A DNA stretch of 64,000 nucleotides from Micropterus salmoides (Eukaryota; Chordata; Actinopteri; Centrarchiformes; Centrarchidae): positions 5,280,183 through 5,344,182 of the forward strand of contig NW_024041484.1 in NCBI RefSeq assembly GCF_014851395.1, read 5' to 3'. Numbering within the stretch: position 1 is the first letter of the stretch; every line of letters begins with the position of its first letter. Positions 41,872 to 53,906 of this stretch are shown here, in pieces. The notes below the pieces were generated by a model. The model was not told where the DNA came from. It ran no database searches and saw only the letters and a program-made list of their open reading frames with translations. The translations under genes were made by a program, and so were the position numbers.

Positions 41872-44800
41872 CTGTGAAGGTAAGGAGTGATGTAGGCTTT
41901 GGTTAGTTACATTATTGACAGGTACTTTGGGGAGCAGGGAGCATTTTCACAAGTTTCTTTGAAGGTGGATTCGAGAACTCTTAGATGTCAGAAAACAGTC
42001 ACTGTTAAAGCTCTTCATTGATGACTAGATGTGCTAGAAAATGACTGTGAGGAGCAATTCTGGCAGACAGTTTTGCAGACAGGAACATTAATCTCTGCTT
42101 AAGAAGTTGGAGATTACAAAAAGCGTCAGAATGAGGGGAAACCATCCACAAAACAGACGCTGCACCTGCTTTCATGTCAAGCTGTGTTGTGGCATTTTTA
42201 CAAGTACCAGAAAGGTCATGTAGCATCATGAAAGAAAATGACGTTGACGTTAATAAGCTCTGCAGAGATCTGCGTATGTGTGGGGAGGGCAGCATTAGAA
42301 CAGGAAAGTCTTACCAGTGGTTCTGGTGTGTGGATGCTGACGGTCTGACGTGGTCCTGAAGGGGAATGTGGAATGCCTGACCCGTACAGCCGGCTCTGTT
42401 CTGGGGTGGACGGCGAAGGAGCCGGCGACCTGTTGATCTCTGATGCTGCTGCCAGGCCGAACGGCGGCGCCCCCACCATAAAGTGGGCAGGTGACATCAC
42501 AGCAGGCAGACTGAAGCTCAGTTTGCTGTGGGCATTTGAGCCTTGCTGTTGTAGGCCGCTGGCCACTAGGGGGTAGTGGGGAAGGGCTGAAGAGGGCACC
42601 AGGACGTAGGGCAGTGCCAGGGTGGGAACACTGCTGGGAGGAAGTGCTAGACCAGCTGGTGGCTGGCCGGCAGAGAGGAAGAAGTTGAGGCTATTCAGAC
42701 CTGGAGAAAACAGATGCTGTGGGTTATTTCATTATTTTTTATACAATATGGACTACACTGTTAGGTTTCAAAGTCATCTGACTTGTACCAAGACAGGCTC
42801 CAGATTGCCAAACACGTTAAAAACCTGAGAACAAATCCCCGTTGAACCAACATTTGGTGAGTCGTCATGAAACTGTACATTTTATTGCATTAGTCAGCAT
42901 GTAACATAATTTTTGCAGGATTTGTACAGATACCGTCTTCTATCAGTCAACTCCAAAACCATTTCATATTCTTACACTATTCTAGTGCTTTTTAGACATG
43001 TTTGACTAAGAAAATTTGTTTCACTGTGGTAGAACAAAGCAAGAACAGCACAAACTTAGTTTTAAATACTTGGTTTGCAGTTTTATTTTACACTTAAATG
43101 TAATCATTTAGATTGTATTATACAGTTTACCTCTGTCACATAATCAAACATTAAAATGACTGATGGCTTAACTAGTGATGAGATGTTCAACTTTTTAAAA
43201 GTATTTAAAAAGGTAAAACTGATTTTTGTACTTTCCCCCAAACAAAACTAATACTGTATTTTAATGTTTACAATTTACAAACCCAGACTCCAGTCTTTGT
43301 GTTGTCATGTCAGTATGAACCTGCAGACGGTCTCTTGTAATACTGTCAGGCTTGATGATATAATATCTCCCAGAAGATGTGCAACACTGTTGTTCTACTT
43401 CCAGCTGCTCCAAATGAGCTCACCCCTGTACCCAACCAAGAGCTGATTTCTGCTAAACAAAACTCTACTGTTCCTGATGCAATAAAGGAGAAATGTTTAA
43501 TGGAGCAGATAAACGATTTGAGTCCTTTAAAAGATAAAAATAAGTGGCTTGTTTTTGAACAAGATAGTGTGTGCATGCGTTTTGTTACTTATAATATGCT
43601 AAATATTCTATGTGGAAAATACCCTGAGAACTTCTCAAATCCAGCTAACAGTTCTGACATACCCTTGCCTGTAGTGGGTTTTCAGAGTTGTGTACATACC
43701 TGCGTTGTTGGGTACATAGAGGTAGTGTGATGGCTGGGCCGGCTCACTGATGCAGTTGCCACCTAGACTTTCATCAAACGCCTGCTCTCTGGAGAGGCCT
43801 GCTGGGCTTTCTGGGGAAGTCCTGGTGTTACCCCTTTGGGAACACTCTGCTGCTTCCCTGTGAGGTTCAGATCTCATCTGGAAGGGAAAAAAAAACACTG
43901 GGAATAAATTCAAGAATTAAAGTCCAAGGATTTTTCCTCAAGTAAGAGTGCAGTGCCTATGGCCAATTATCTAAATTGTGAAAAATGGGACTTCCAATTA
44001 CTAGTGCTGCGTAGCCTGATTAATTGCTGGGGGGTTCCAATTATCAAATATCCTATACATCACTAATATGATATTTCTTTAATTACACCAGGAATGAGTT
44101 ATTCTCATCAGCGAGCGGGTAGCATTTCATATTTTCAATTTAACGGGCTTCTATCAAGAATTATAGAGGATCTTGTGATTGTGGACACAAAACTACACAG
44201 GAAAAAGGCATAATGTAATCACGTCACTGCACTGAACCAAAATAATTATGCTGTTCAGTCAATCTTACTATATTAGACAGTAAGTAAAATGTTTTTCTCT
44301 GTAAATATTTTATCAGCATATCAAGACACACACCACCACCTCACCTTGTCACATTCCTCTAACCTAGACGTTCCCTTCTTTTTCACCACCGTCTCCTCTT
44401 CTTCCCTTTCTTCCCTCCTTCTCTTCCTCCCCTCCTCAGACTCCAACCTGGGCAATCTCTGGCCTTCAGGCCTCTGGTCAGGCTTGTCTGGCGCCCTGTA
44501 CAGCATGACCACCGAGGGCTGGGACAGGCTGGGCAGGTAGGCCAAGCAGTGGGGGGAGGAGGAAGGTGTGAAGAGATGCTCTTGGTGTAGAGAAGGTGCC
44601 AGCAGGGTGGGGTGGGCGGAGGAGAGAGGCAGCGGGCTGCTGCTGCGGGTCTGCAGTGCTGCGCCTGGACAGTTACTGCAGGGAAACAAGAAAGCAAGAC
44701 ATTTTTATTTGTTAGAATTCAAGCTTAAAGTACAAAAGCTAATAAATAAATGAGCTTCATTTAAAAATAACAACAAAAGGCAACCCTCACAGGGCCTGGG

Positions 44801-47800
44801 TCCACATACGCTTTTCCGTGGTCCAAATATGATGCTTGAATGGATGTCAAAGGACACATGCCGAGGTGGAAATGGAGACTGGCAACTCTAGAGTGTCTTT
44901 CCAAAGTAGATTTATAGTTTTTTTTACTTTAGCTTTAGTGCATTAATGAAACAATCAACAAATAAGGTTTGGCCTCTCTCTTGCTTACTTTACTACAACA
45001 GTGGTTCTCAAAGTGTGGTCCAGGGACCCCCAGAGGTTCCCCAGCAAAAAAAAAGTGGAATCATTTATTTTCCATCTAAGTAACAGGACAGAATGTGACT
45101 ATTTTGGTCATGGGTTTCATGCACTTTCTGTAATGAAACATCAAAAAGCCAAAATCCTGTCAGATGGGAGACCCTGGGATAAAATCGTATCAAATGGGGG
45201 TCTGATTTGTGTCAGTTAGGGGTCCCTAATGTTAAAAAGTTTGAGAAGCACTGCATTACAAGACATAACAGGAAATGTCCAACTCTTCTCCTAGTAGTGG
45301 TACCAGTGGCACCCAGTACTTCCTATTTGTGTGAATGAAGCTGTCCACAAAATGCAGTAGCTGCGGGTTTTATGTATGACCAACTGGGGAAAAAATCTGC
45401 TCTGCAAACTCTGCTCAGGGATGCGAGCGAGCGTGGACAATTTTTAGGCACCAGGGTCGATGGCAGAGGAATTAAATCCCTGGCTCCCACCGGACAAAAA
45501 GCAGGGGAGATTTCTGAACCCTTGGAAAAGTTTGTGTGGTAGAAAAGGGGCTAGATGGCCCTCTGATCTCTCTCGCTGATGTGCAGACTTCTCACTGGCC
45601 GCCTTCCAGCTATGAACCTCCACCTCTTATCCTGTGGGCTACTACTGCCTCTGGTGCATTTTGTTTTACCCAGCTTCATGTGTAAAATATTCCTTTTCAA
45701 CACACTTCTATGCCCCATTATTATCATCGCTCCCTCCAGAAACACTTAACAGCCACAGCCCTGAGGCAGCTGTGGTTTGGCCAGCAAGCAGGCCAACCGT
45801 AGAAATAACAACCAGAACTACTGTGTACTGTATCTATGGAGCCAACGCATACAACCATAGGAGACAAAAACTATTCATATCCACAGTAGTCAGCTTATGT
45901 TACATGTAGCCTAAAGCTAATCACATCAGCCAATGAAAACACAGGCAGTGAGTGTGAAATATGGTATACGAATGAGATCTAAAAACCCCTTCGGAGACTG
46001 GGGGGCCATGGCACCTTATAACTAAACATGTTGTTAATAGCGTGTAATGCCATCTGTCAAAATGAAAACTGTGTATCCATTTGGATGCAGTTGTGTCACT
46101 TTAGTTTGGAAGGAGAGTTCAATCTGAGACGAAGAGTTTCTCTATAATATCTAATTTCCCCCTTGTTCCAGGCAGCTGATGTGGATTCTCTACAATAATA
46201 CTGAAAGACTGACCGAGGTTAGCGAAAAGAGTTACTGCAGTAAATTGTACAGCACACAGTAGTATATTTTACTGTAGTCTGCAGTGGTAAACCAAGAGAC
46301 TGCAACTGGTGATCAAACAGGTTGAGTGTGTATGTGTGTTAGTATTAACTCACTCAGTGCTGTTTCCAAACTGCAGTTGACACACTGCATTGTTGCTTGA
46401 AGTCTTTCTGGAATAATCCACAGGCTGGCTTGGCTGACCTGCAGTGTGAGGAAAGTAAACCAGTTATCAGACATGAACATAAAAAAAAAAAAACTCTACT
46501 GTAATACAGCGACAAAAGGAAACTGCAAAATTCATAGTGTCTCTCACCAGTAGGTTCTCGTCGTGGACTGCTGGGTGCAGAGCTGACCTGCCGCTGGATG
46601 GCCACAGAAGTTGGTGTGATGTTGAAAGAGGCGTAGCGTGCCATCTTGGCTTTTCTGAGGTCCTGGCCTGCCATTGGCTGCGTGGCCCCAGGCAGAGTGA
46701 CAGCCGCCAAGTCCACAGTATTTCCTACAGATGATGACAGTGAGATGGATGACGTTAGCATGATAGCAGTAATGGCAAATGTAGTTAATGGCAAAAAATC
46801 TGACATTTGGTAGACTCCTCTATCCAAAACACCTTACAGGTGACAGAGATGCATATTAATCACTGTCACCAGAGGTCCGGGAGCTTCAGAGCTACTTTTG
46901 TAAAGTTAATAAAGCTTGTCTCCTTACCGGCATTTCCAGAGCGTTTGAATTCAACAGGGCCAAGCCACTTGAAGGCCGGCTTCCTGCCTCTCTCCTCACG
47001 GACATGGACCTTCTTTATGAGGCCCAGGCTGGTCAGCACATTGGCAATGTCGTACAGTCGCCGCACCTTAGCTGAAGAAGATACGGGATGGGGTTTAGTT
47101 TTGATAACACAGGATCTGTAATACAAGACATTTTCATCTTTTGTACTTTCTTTCTCACTTTTGTACTTGCTGTGACTTGACGAGTCCTGACTCTCCTCGA
47201 TGAGAATCTTCGCCGCTGTGTCCAGGGTAACAGTCTGAGTTTTGGACACCAGGAACAGCATCACAAACTTCTGGCTCATGATGCGCAGAGATTTGTCTTT
47301 CCTGTTGCCAGCAGCTAGAAATAACAGAAACATCTACATTATATAATAACTTTTTGTAATCACCAGTGAACATTGGGTCATTGCAGGAGCAAGGAATAAC
47401 TAATTTGTATAAGAACATATTTATAAAAAACAGACCCCTCTTCCTCTTATGTAAATACCTGCAATAATTCAAACCCGCCCTTCAAAACCTCTTTCTATTG
47501 TGTTTTTGTTGAATGTGACTTAAAACATTTTAAAGCAGTGAAATGAAACCTTAAACATGAACACATGTATGTTAAAGCAGGGGGCAGGCCTCTGTGCTCT
47601 GCAAGAAATTAGCATTCACATACCCGTGGCTCACTTAACACAGTTAAATGCAGACACACATGAGGTTTTGTTTAATTAGAGCCTTGATTTTTCCTGTTTA
47701 ACAGGAAAACCAACACAAAAGCAGAGACAACCCTCATGAATATAAATATAAAGCACCACTATCTGACTGTTCAAAGGTCACTGTAAACTGAGGATCCTGA

Positions 47801-50800
47801 TCATTTTGTAGATTAGAAAGATTTCAATGGTTTACCACACTGCCTCTTCTAATGGTAGTGGTATGGTATGTTAGATATGGTGTCATTAAGCATTAAAATG
47901 ATGGAGGTTCAGCCCTAACCGCTCCTGCAGAGAAAACCAAAACCCTTAAATTTAGAAAATAAATACCACATCCTCTAATACCATGTTTGCAGTCTGAGTA
48001 CCAACCTTCCAACGCCCATAGGAGTTGCACCCTACATATATCGTCTTTCACATTCAGTGAAATGTTTCCAACTTGTTAAAAAATAATTGATCGTGAACCA
48101 CGACATTAACACTTAAATGTGCAGCTGCCGCCTTAATAATACCATTTCAGATGTAGGTGTTTGTTGTTCTGCAGGACAGCAGTGATGACAGCTATTACGT
48201 ATAATTATATCGCCTGAGGTCATCACATTCAACCAGCCGTAACAACACCAGCAGACATTAACCACTTAATGGACATCAAAGCCTGTCACTGGGCTTTACC
48301 TTTGTAAAGTGCCTCTTCGTCATGAGTGCTATTATTATCCTGCCACACTGACAAGTCAACACACACACTCTCAATGAAAAGCTGTGTGCATGCATGAGGA
48401 GGAAGGATCCCTATGGAAACCAGGCTTGTATTCACTCTCCTGTGGGTTTGAGGGTGAAGGGAATGATCGTTTAGCTGTGGTAATTTTGTGGTAGCTGCTC
48501 CCGAGATGAAACCTACACTTGCATTTTTACACATGCGACATTAAACTGATGGTGTCATCCAAGTGCAACATTAAACTTCAGCCCCTTTATCACTGCCAGT
48601 GGTAAAGACATGCAAAGGTGCTAGCAGAAGAAAATGGGAAACTAAGAACTAGCAGAAAGGGTATTTGCAGAATCTCTTACTGAAGGTTGCATAAAATTAA
48701 ATCCCTCTCCGTTCATTACCGTTGCCAGCATCTCCTTCTGCGCCGTCGTCCTCGTGCCCCGCTCCGGCCTCTCTGGCCTCGGTGGCCAACGCCATCTGGA
48801 TGTGGTAGCCCTGCTGCCGACCTCTCTGCTGCAGCTCCTCCAGCGTGGCCTCCAGCCGCTGACGGCCGTACCAGGTGTAGCTGTTCTTGGCTATCCGACC
48901 CACAATCATCAGAGACTCTAATACGTTGACGATGTCATAGATACGCCGCCGCTCCACTCCTGACAAGTTCAACAGAAGAGCAGAGAACTGATCTGCCCGT
49001 TCTTAGAAAACATACGGGCATGTTTAAATAAAAACAGTGTGTGTCAGTGTACAAATAAATGAATGTTACGAAACTAAAGAGCTTTGCTCCAAATTGCAGC
49101 TCAGCACCTTCCACTAAATACAGAGGGATTCTAATGTTTGTATGAAATAACAACCGTCCCTAAATCCAATAACATAAAATGACCGGCTCTTACCAAGACT
49201 GGTCGCCACCTCATCCAGTGAGATCCAGATGGGGATGTGCGGTGGTGGGTAATCAGGGTAGAGGGCCAGGAACTTCTGGCACAGCAGACCCAGACTCTTC
49301 TGCTTCCTGCTGGGCTTTTTGTCAGTATCATCCTCTTCCTCTGCAGCTTCAAACTGGACAGACACACAAAACGCATAAAGAGATAAATGATAAACATTTC
49401 TTCTTAAAATAATTTTCCGCCGGCTAAGTGATCCTTGGGGTTATTTAGCATGCACATTAACACACATCTCAGTTCAGTGCCTTAAATAGACATCTTCAAA
49501 TGCACATATTTTAGAATAGAATTAAATCCTGCAATAACCAATAAGGCCGGGAAAAACCTTCACATGTCGGATTTAACAAATAATTGTATCACACAAGTTC
49601 AGGGCAATTCAGCCTCCAGCTGCCATTTTCTATACAATATATTTATTACACATGACTGAGTGATTGTGCTTTTGAAAACTCACTATCTTGAGAATTCAGC
49701 TGCTAATGTGAGTAAAGTGAGGGGGAAAGTGTTTACTCCCTGGACTTTTAAGATTGTGGAAATGCTGGGTTCCTCAGAGAGCATTTCCACAACAAACTAA
49801 TAAGCAATAACTGCAACCTCACTTTCTCCCCAGTGAATAACACAAAAAATAAGAGACTTTTAGACTGTATTAATTATGCACTATTGATTATTTTCGAGGC
49901 CGTTTGAACCCATGTGTTTCGATGCTATATATTCTTTGCCTCTTTGGCAGGTGCTAAAATTTCACATACCTGACAAGAGTCTTCCACCTCTGTATCCTCC
50001 ACCACGGCATCTGGGCTTGCTGGCTTGTCCTTCTCATTCTCTATGGGTCTAAACAGCACCTTTTTCATCTCTCTGTCCCGGATGTCTGGGCTCGCTGCGC
50101 TGATCAGCATCTTTAGATTGGCTGTGGGCGTCCAGGGCTCCGCCAAGGCCGTGTGTTTGATGGGGGTGATGTGGGCCAGGTCAGGGGTGGCGCCTTTTCT
50201 GCTTATCAGCAAAGCAGGGATGGTGGACTCTGTAGATTTCAGTGGCGTGGATCTTCTCCTCTCTGTGCAGATGTTTTCCTGTGACAAGTGCGTTATTGTA
50301 TTAGTGGAAGTTAGCCTGCAGTCTTACAAATGTTTAGTCAATGTTTCAAACATTTGTTAAACTGGGTACATTTCAAGGACTCCAAAACTATTAAACCTGC
50401 TGCTGTATAAACCCAAATCACAGGCTTTTGTTTAGGAAGTCAAATGTTTACACTGGGACAGCGTGGCATGCTGATTAATTTGGGTGCAGTATTTAAATAA
50501 AAAATTCAAGAAAATAAATTGATTTTTCAAAACTTTATGACCTTGTGTGACCCCCCCCCCCCCCCCCCCCTTCTGACAAACTACTTCCCACTTTCTCTGA
50601 TGGAAACACTGGTGTTTATAGCCAAAAGCCAGCCTAGCCTAGCCCATAGCAACCATATCTCACTCTTTAGATGCCACCACATTACCCGGAACATCTCTGT
50701 CTGAGATCAGCCTGATTCTGGAGCTCTCCTTCAGTTGCATCATATCAAACCTGCCACACAGCTCAGATCACACCTTATTAGATCAACATCTTAACCTTAC

Positions 50801-50896
50801 CTTTTGTTCACTTTGGCCCCCATCCTCCTCCAGCTCCATCGTGAAACTTTTCCTTGGACTTGTGAGGTCTTTCAGTGCTAGACATTCAACTTCCAT
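41725..50896 (-). CDS. e2f7: Atypical E2F transcription repressor E2F7, 12 coding exons, complete
   Basis: Minus-strand exons: 50896-50801, 50278-49970, 49353-49194, 48959-48720, 47314-47159, 47071-46928, 46724-46548, 46438-46354, 44675-44345, 43877-43700, 42700-42315, 41871-41725 (2409 nt, 802 residues plus TAG). It has the two tandem winged-helix DNA-binding domains found only in E2F7 and E2F8: DBD1 about residues 150-220 with RRRIYDIVNVLES, and DBD2 about 274-360 with VRRLYDIANVLTS. There is no DP-dimerisation, marked-box or RB-binding region. It opens MEVECLALKDLTSPRKSF and contains EPWTPTANLKMLISAASPDI and KDKSLRIMSQKFVMLFLVSK, as in human E2F7 (911 residues). E2F7 dimers repress G1/S and DNA-damage genes and limit E2F1 activity. 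Homology to E2F8 was considered, but the N-terminus, the C-terminus and the synteny fit E2F7. Confidence 0.96.
42315..42700 (-). CDS. e2f7: e2f7 coding exon 11 (Pro/Ser-rich C-terminal region)
   Basis: The exon lies between TCTCCAG and GTAAGA and is 386 nt. It encodes a low-complexity region rich in Pro, Ser, Ala and Leu (starting GLNSLNFFLSAGQPPAGLAL), likely disordered, ending SIHTPEPL. Confidence 0.93.
43700..43877 (-). CDS. e2f7: e2f7 coding exon 10
   Basis: The exon starts after TTCCAG in phase 0 and ends at GTATGT. It encodes MRSEPHREAAECSQRGNTRT and ends HYLYVPNNAG. It is acidic and polar with no known fold. The internal ATG at its first codon is not a translation start. Confidence 0.9.
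44345..44675 (-). CDS. e2f7: e2f7 coding exon 9
   Basis: The exon lies between CCTGCAG and GTGAGG and is 331 nt. It encodes a Ser/Pro-rich segment with HLFTPSSSPHCLAYLPSLSQ, aligning with the human QPLVYVPSASLFMLYG area, then a highly charged basic/acidic run (EEGRKRRREEREEEETVVKK) that resembles a nuclear localisation signal. Confidence 0.9.
44999..45253. mobile_element. 255-bp hAT-like nonautonomous element in e2f7 intron
   Basis: The ends are CAGTGGTTCTCAAAGTGTGG and GTTTGAGAAGCACTG. The flanks TACTACAA (44991-44998) and CATTACAA (45254-45261) match at 6 of 8 positions, consistent with an aged 8-bp duplication. It is in the intron between coding exons 8 and 9, with no open frame of note. 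Confidence 0.75.
46354..46438 (-). CDS. e2f7: e2f7 coding exon 8 (85 nt)
   Basis: The exon lies between CACTGCAG and GTGAGT. It encodes QPSQPVDYSRKTSSNNAVCQ and then LQFGNST. Both junctions keep the frame open between exons 7 and 9. Confidence 0.85.
46548..46724 (-). CDS. e2f7: e2f7 coding exon 7
   Basis: The exon lies between ATCTGTAG and GTGAGA. It encodes KAKMARYASFNITPTSVAIQ, then RQVSSAPSSPRREPTG, matching the conserved RHGSFN and RKVNSEPSSPYRE motifs just C-terminal to DBD2 in human E2F7. Confidence 0.93.
46928..47071 (-). CDS. e2f7: e2f7 coding exon 6 (second half of DBD2)
   Basis: The exon lies between TCTTCAG and GTAAGG. It encodes KVRRLYDIANVLTSLGLIKK, then VHVREERGRKPAFKWLGPVE, the recognition helix and wing of the second E2F DNA-binding domain. 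Confidence 0.96.
47159..47314 (-). CDS. e2f7: e2f7 coding exon 5 (first half of DBD2)
   Basis: The exon lies between TTTCTAG and GTGAGA, only 87 bp from exon 6. It encodes AGNRKDKSLRIMSQKFVMLF, then LVSKTQTVTLDTAAKILIEE. It carries the start of the second winged-helix domain. Confidence 0.96.
48720..48959 (-). CDS. e2f7: e2f7 coding exon 4 (second half of DBD1)
   Basis: The exon lies between CTTGTCAG and GTAATG. It encodes VERRRIYDIVNVLESLMIVG, then RIAKNSYTWYGRQRLEATLE, and a Gln-, Glu- and Gly-rich linker between the two DNA-binding domains. Confidence 0.96.
49194..49353 (-). CDS. e2f7: e2f7 coding exon 3 (first half of DBD1)
   Basis: The exon lies between CTGTCCAG and GTAAGA. It encodes an acidic lead (FEAAEEEDDTDKK), then PSRKQKSLGLLCQKFLALYP and ISLDEVATSLG, the start of the first winged helix. 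Confidence 0.96.
49970..50278 (-). CDS. e2f7: e2f7 coding exon 2 (N-terminal region)
   Basis: The exon lies between GTCACAG and GTATGT, phase 0 at both ends, 103 codons. It encodes the conserved EPWTPTANLKMLISAASPDI followed by RDREMKKVLFRPIENEKDK, diagnostic of E2F7 upstream of DBD1. Confidence 0.95.
50549..50571. repeat. Poly-C run
   Basis: A run of about 20 C residues lies in an e2f7 intron. It is prone to sequencing-length error. Confidence 0.9.
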
Positions 50897-50906
50897 CAGG
50901 ATAAAA
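50801..50906 (-). CDS. e2f7: e2f7 exon with start codon (coding 50896-50801)
   Basis: The exon has an acceptor at AATGCAG, a ten-base 5' UTR, and ATG at 50896-50894. It encodes MEVECLALKDLTSPRKSFTM and ends GGQSEQK before GTAAGG. The start matches human MEVNCLTLKDLISPR, which fixes it. Confidence 0.94.
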
Positions 50907-51469
50907 CTGCATTCCAAAAAAGGAAAGGTTTATGTAGTAACGCAGAAATAGATTACCTGACTAATACCAAAGCGGAATTAATGATTTAAGTAAATTTCAG
51001 CTAAGTTACAGAAAAGTCAGACGAGTGGTCAGCTGGATTTGGCGGAAAGAACATCAGCTAATTAGCCCTTAGCAAGCTAATGGCTGTAACGCAACCATCC
51101 ATTTCCCTAACGTTAGTTAACGTTAGGCTTATGCTACCATAACGTAAACCTACTGAAACGCAGCTGATATAGCAAGTTGAGAGCTGAAAGTATTACTACG
51201 TGATGTTTATAAATAACGTTAATTCTAAGTTGACGTAAGCTGTAGCGTTAACGTTAACTTACGTTATCATCTTCGTAAAGGGCCAATTCACTAAAATATG
51301 TCCATATTATTGGGTATGGCAGAGCCTGAAAATTGCTTTATTACTGTGATTTAGTTATAGTCTCTAAGGCTAATTTAGCTTTAATTAGCTACTTAGCTAA
51401 CATTACTAGCTCAGCTGACCAGCATACCAACAGTTAGGAAACCACTAAAGGGGAAACACCGTTCCTCAC

Positions 51470-51620
51470 CTTTTTCGCCGTTGAATGAATGAAATATTCC
51501 AATGTGGCTCTGTGCCCGATTATACAGACTTGTCAGCGCGTATTTTCTTCAAACCAACATAGCAGCCAATTTCCCTCTTCAAAATAAGCGGGTAGTGCTC
51601 CTCAGCTTGTACCTCCAGTC
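51470..51620 (-). promoter_or_regulatory. e2f7: Probable e2f7 noncoding exon 1 and core promoter
   Basis: A consensus donor AAG|GTGAGG ends a putative noncoding exon at 51470. Just upstream, on the gene's strand, CCCGC (51592-51588), four bases and TTTGAA (51583-51578) form a CDE-CHR-like arrangement, the cell-cycle element bound by E2F4/DREAM and MMB. CCAAT motifs lie at 51566-51570 and 51802-51806. The sequence around 51500-51870 is richer in G+C and CpG than its surroundings. I found no perfect TTTSSCGC site. The start site is inferred. Confidence 0.45.
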
Positions 51621-53906
51621 CTCTAAGAGCCCTGTCCGATCAGCGGAAACTCTACACTGTGCCGGGGAGACTTCAGCATCACCCGCTCAAGCTTGTTTTC
51701 TGGCGCTCTCAGGCATCTGGCTCACTCCAGCCTATCAGGGCCCAGGTGACTGACTGCGTCATTCAGCTCCAGCCAGTCAGCGTTATTGTCCTCGGCTTCT
51801 ACCAATGGGCGTGGAAGACGGCCACGCCTCTAGAGTTGTGTTGGCGGGGCAACAGGCGCGCTCTGTCCCCAGTCTAGGAGGGGTTAATAAAAAAAATAAA
51901 AAAAAGAAGTCTCACTCTGGAACTATTTTCGGGTACAGCACCAGCAACGGCAGCAGGGAAACCTGGGTCATGTGGTCAGCACTTTTCGGTAGCATATTTG
52001 GAACAACTGACGCAAAGCAACAAACACTGATAAAGTCAAAATTTACACTACAATTTACAATGCTGTAAGCACTGTAGAAGGTTAAATCAGGCAGGCATTC
52101 AAGTATTTAATTTTTTTTATAAACAAACTAAACCCCTTTCCAATACAGTGGAAAACGTATCGGTGGAAAATTAATCTGTAGTGATTTTTCTTTTAGGGAT
52201 GATAATCAACAAAGGGAGACGCATCAAGGCGCCAACGACAATTACGAAAAACGATGTTTAACAGACCAGTGACATGTTGAGACATGTAATACATTTGTAA
52301 CTGTTAACTGCCTACTTCCATTAATGACCTGCTAATCCTGTTCGCTTTTAGACGAGTGAACACAATGTATGTATTCTGATTAAAATAAAATAAAAAACAA
52401 AGAGAAGGAAGAAGAGTTATTTTTAACTGCCATCCTGCTAATGACGTGAGTATTAGTACACCGAAACGAGTGACTCACAGCCTCATAGACGATCTTTGAT
52501 TTTCAGCCAAGAGTTTTGTGCTCTTCTCCCACAGTAACGCCAGCGTCCCGTGGTAAAACCCTGCCCCCAGACACCCGTTATTAATACCTTTTACCTAATC
52601 ACCCAGGTTTTGTCTCTGCGGCTGGCTGTAATTAGCTGTGCGGCTAAAACAAACAGATGGGAGGCCGGAGGGAGGTGGGGGACAACCCACACTCTATGGG
52701 GACAAAACGAGTGGCGCTAATATCACCTGGGCCGCAGCGCGAAAAGTTGTGGTGGAAGAGAGAGCAGACAGGGTCCCGCCCTCTTTTATCCTGCATGCAA
52801 ACAGGCTGTCTGTCTGAGGAATAAGTGGTTGCATAATATCTCTCAAAACACATCTGCCGCCAAACGCCATTCAAATCAGGGCCAGTGAAGAAGGAGGGAC
52901 ACATTCGTTCAAGTATAGTAAATCTATGATGGCTACATTTTAGGATTACAACTTTTACTTAATATATTCTTAATATAAGTCTTCAACAATGGATCCTCTA
53001 TTTTAACTGCAAGTTAAAGCAACATGTAATATTTGTTTCAAGTGCAATTTGGCGCCCCTACCAGCCAAAAAGGTTGGAGACTATGATATACAAGTATGCC
53101 TGTTAAACATCAAACTTTTTCTATATGTTTGGCCCCAATTGTTTCTTGCAAGGGGAGGGTATTGTGTTTAAAGCCCATAGTGTCAAGTTAGTATTTTTGT
53201 TCTTTTGTAAAGTGGAAACTAAAGTCCAAATTGTGATTGTGAAATTACTTTAGGCACACCGGTTTGCCAAACTCATACCAGACTTGTGATAAATAACAAG
53301 CCACGTCCTTGCCTACAGTGTTGCTAAGTGGGGTTAATTCCGAGCACCTTTCCTTTTGTCTTTGATTTTCTGCATTTTAGCTCACAAGGCTCTTATGTCA
53401 TAGCTTCCATTACAAATTCAAATTGAGATTGAATCCAACTGTGGCCCCAAACTAACCACATCAAGAGGTTTAACAGCAAAAATCAAATGAGAACTAATTG
53501 AGACTTGTTTGTTGTCCACAATAGTGGACGTGGCACAGGTGCTCCTTTTCACCAGGATCCTGTTGTACATTTCAAACAATATTGCACTTGACCTCAAAAC
53601 CCTTCAATAGGCACCATTACCTAACCTTGGTTTTAGCTCCACCACTGCAAATGTGACTAATTTACAGTATTTTTTAAATTGCTGTGTTTCAGTTTCACTG
53701 TGCATAACTCTTAATGCAAAGAGCCAAAGAGACTTTCCATATTGAAACTTTTAAACACACAATGCTGTCCTCAAATACAAAGTACAAAACACTAAATCAC
53801 ACAATGAATGTTTAGAATACAGACACCTTATATTAGCACATCTTTTAATATTTATTGCTAAGCATGGGTTACAACATGTGTCTGCAAGCATTTCTTCAAT
53901 ATGTCA

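Noticed and set aside
44289..44540. Plus-strand open frame opposite e2f7 exon 9
   Set aside because: It is an antisense shadow of a real coding exon.
46807..47121. Plus-strand open frame opposite e2f7 exon 6
   Set aside because: It is an antisense shadow; the minus strand encodes the second E2F DNA-binding domain.
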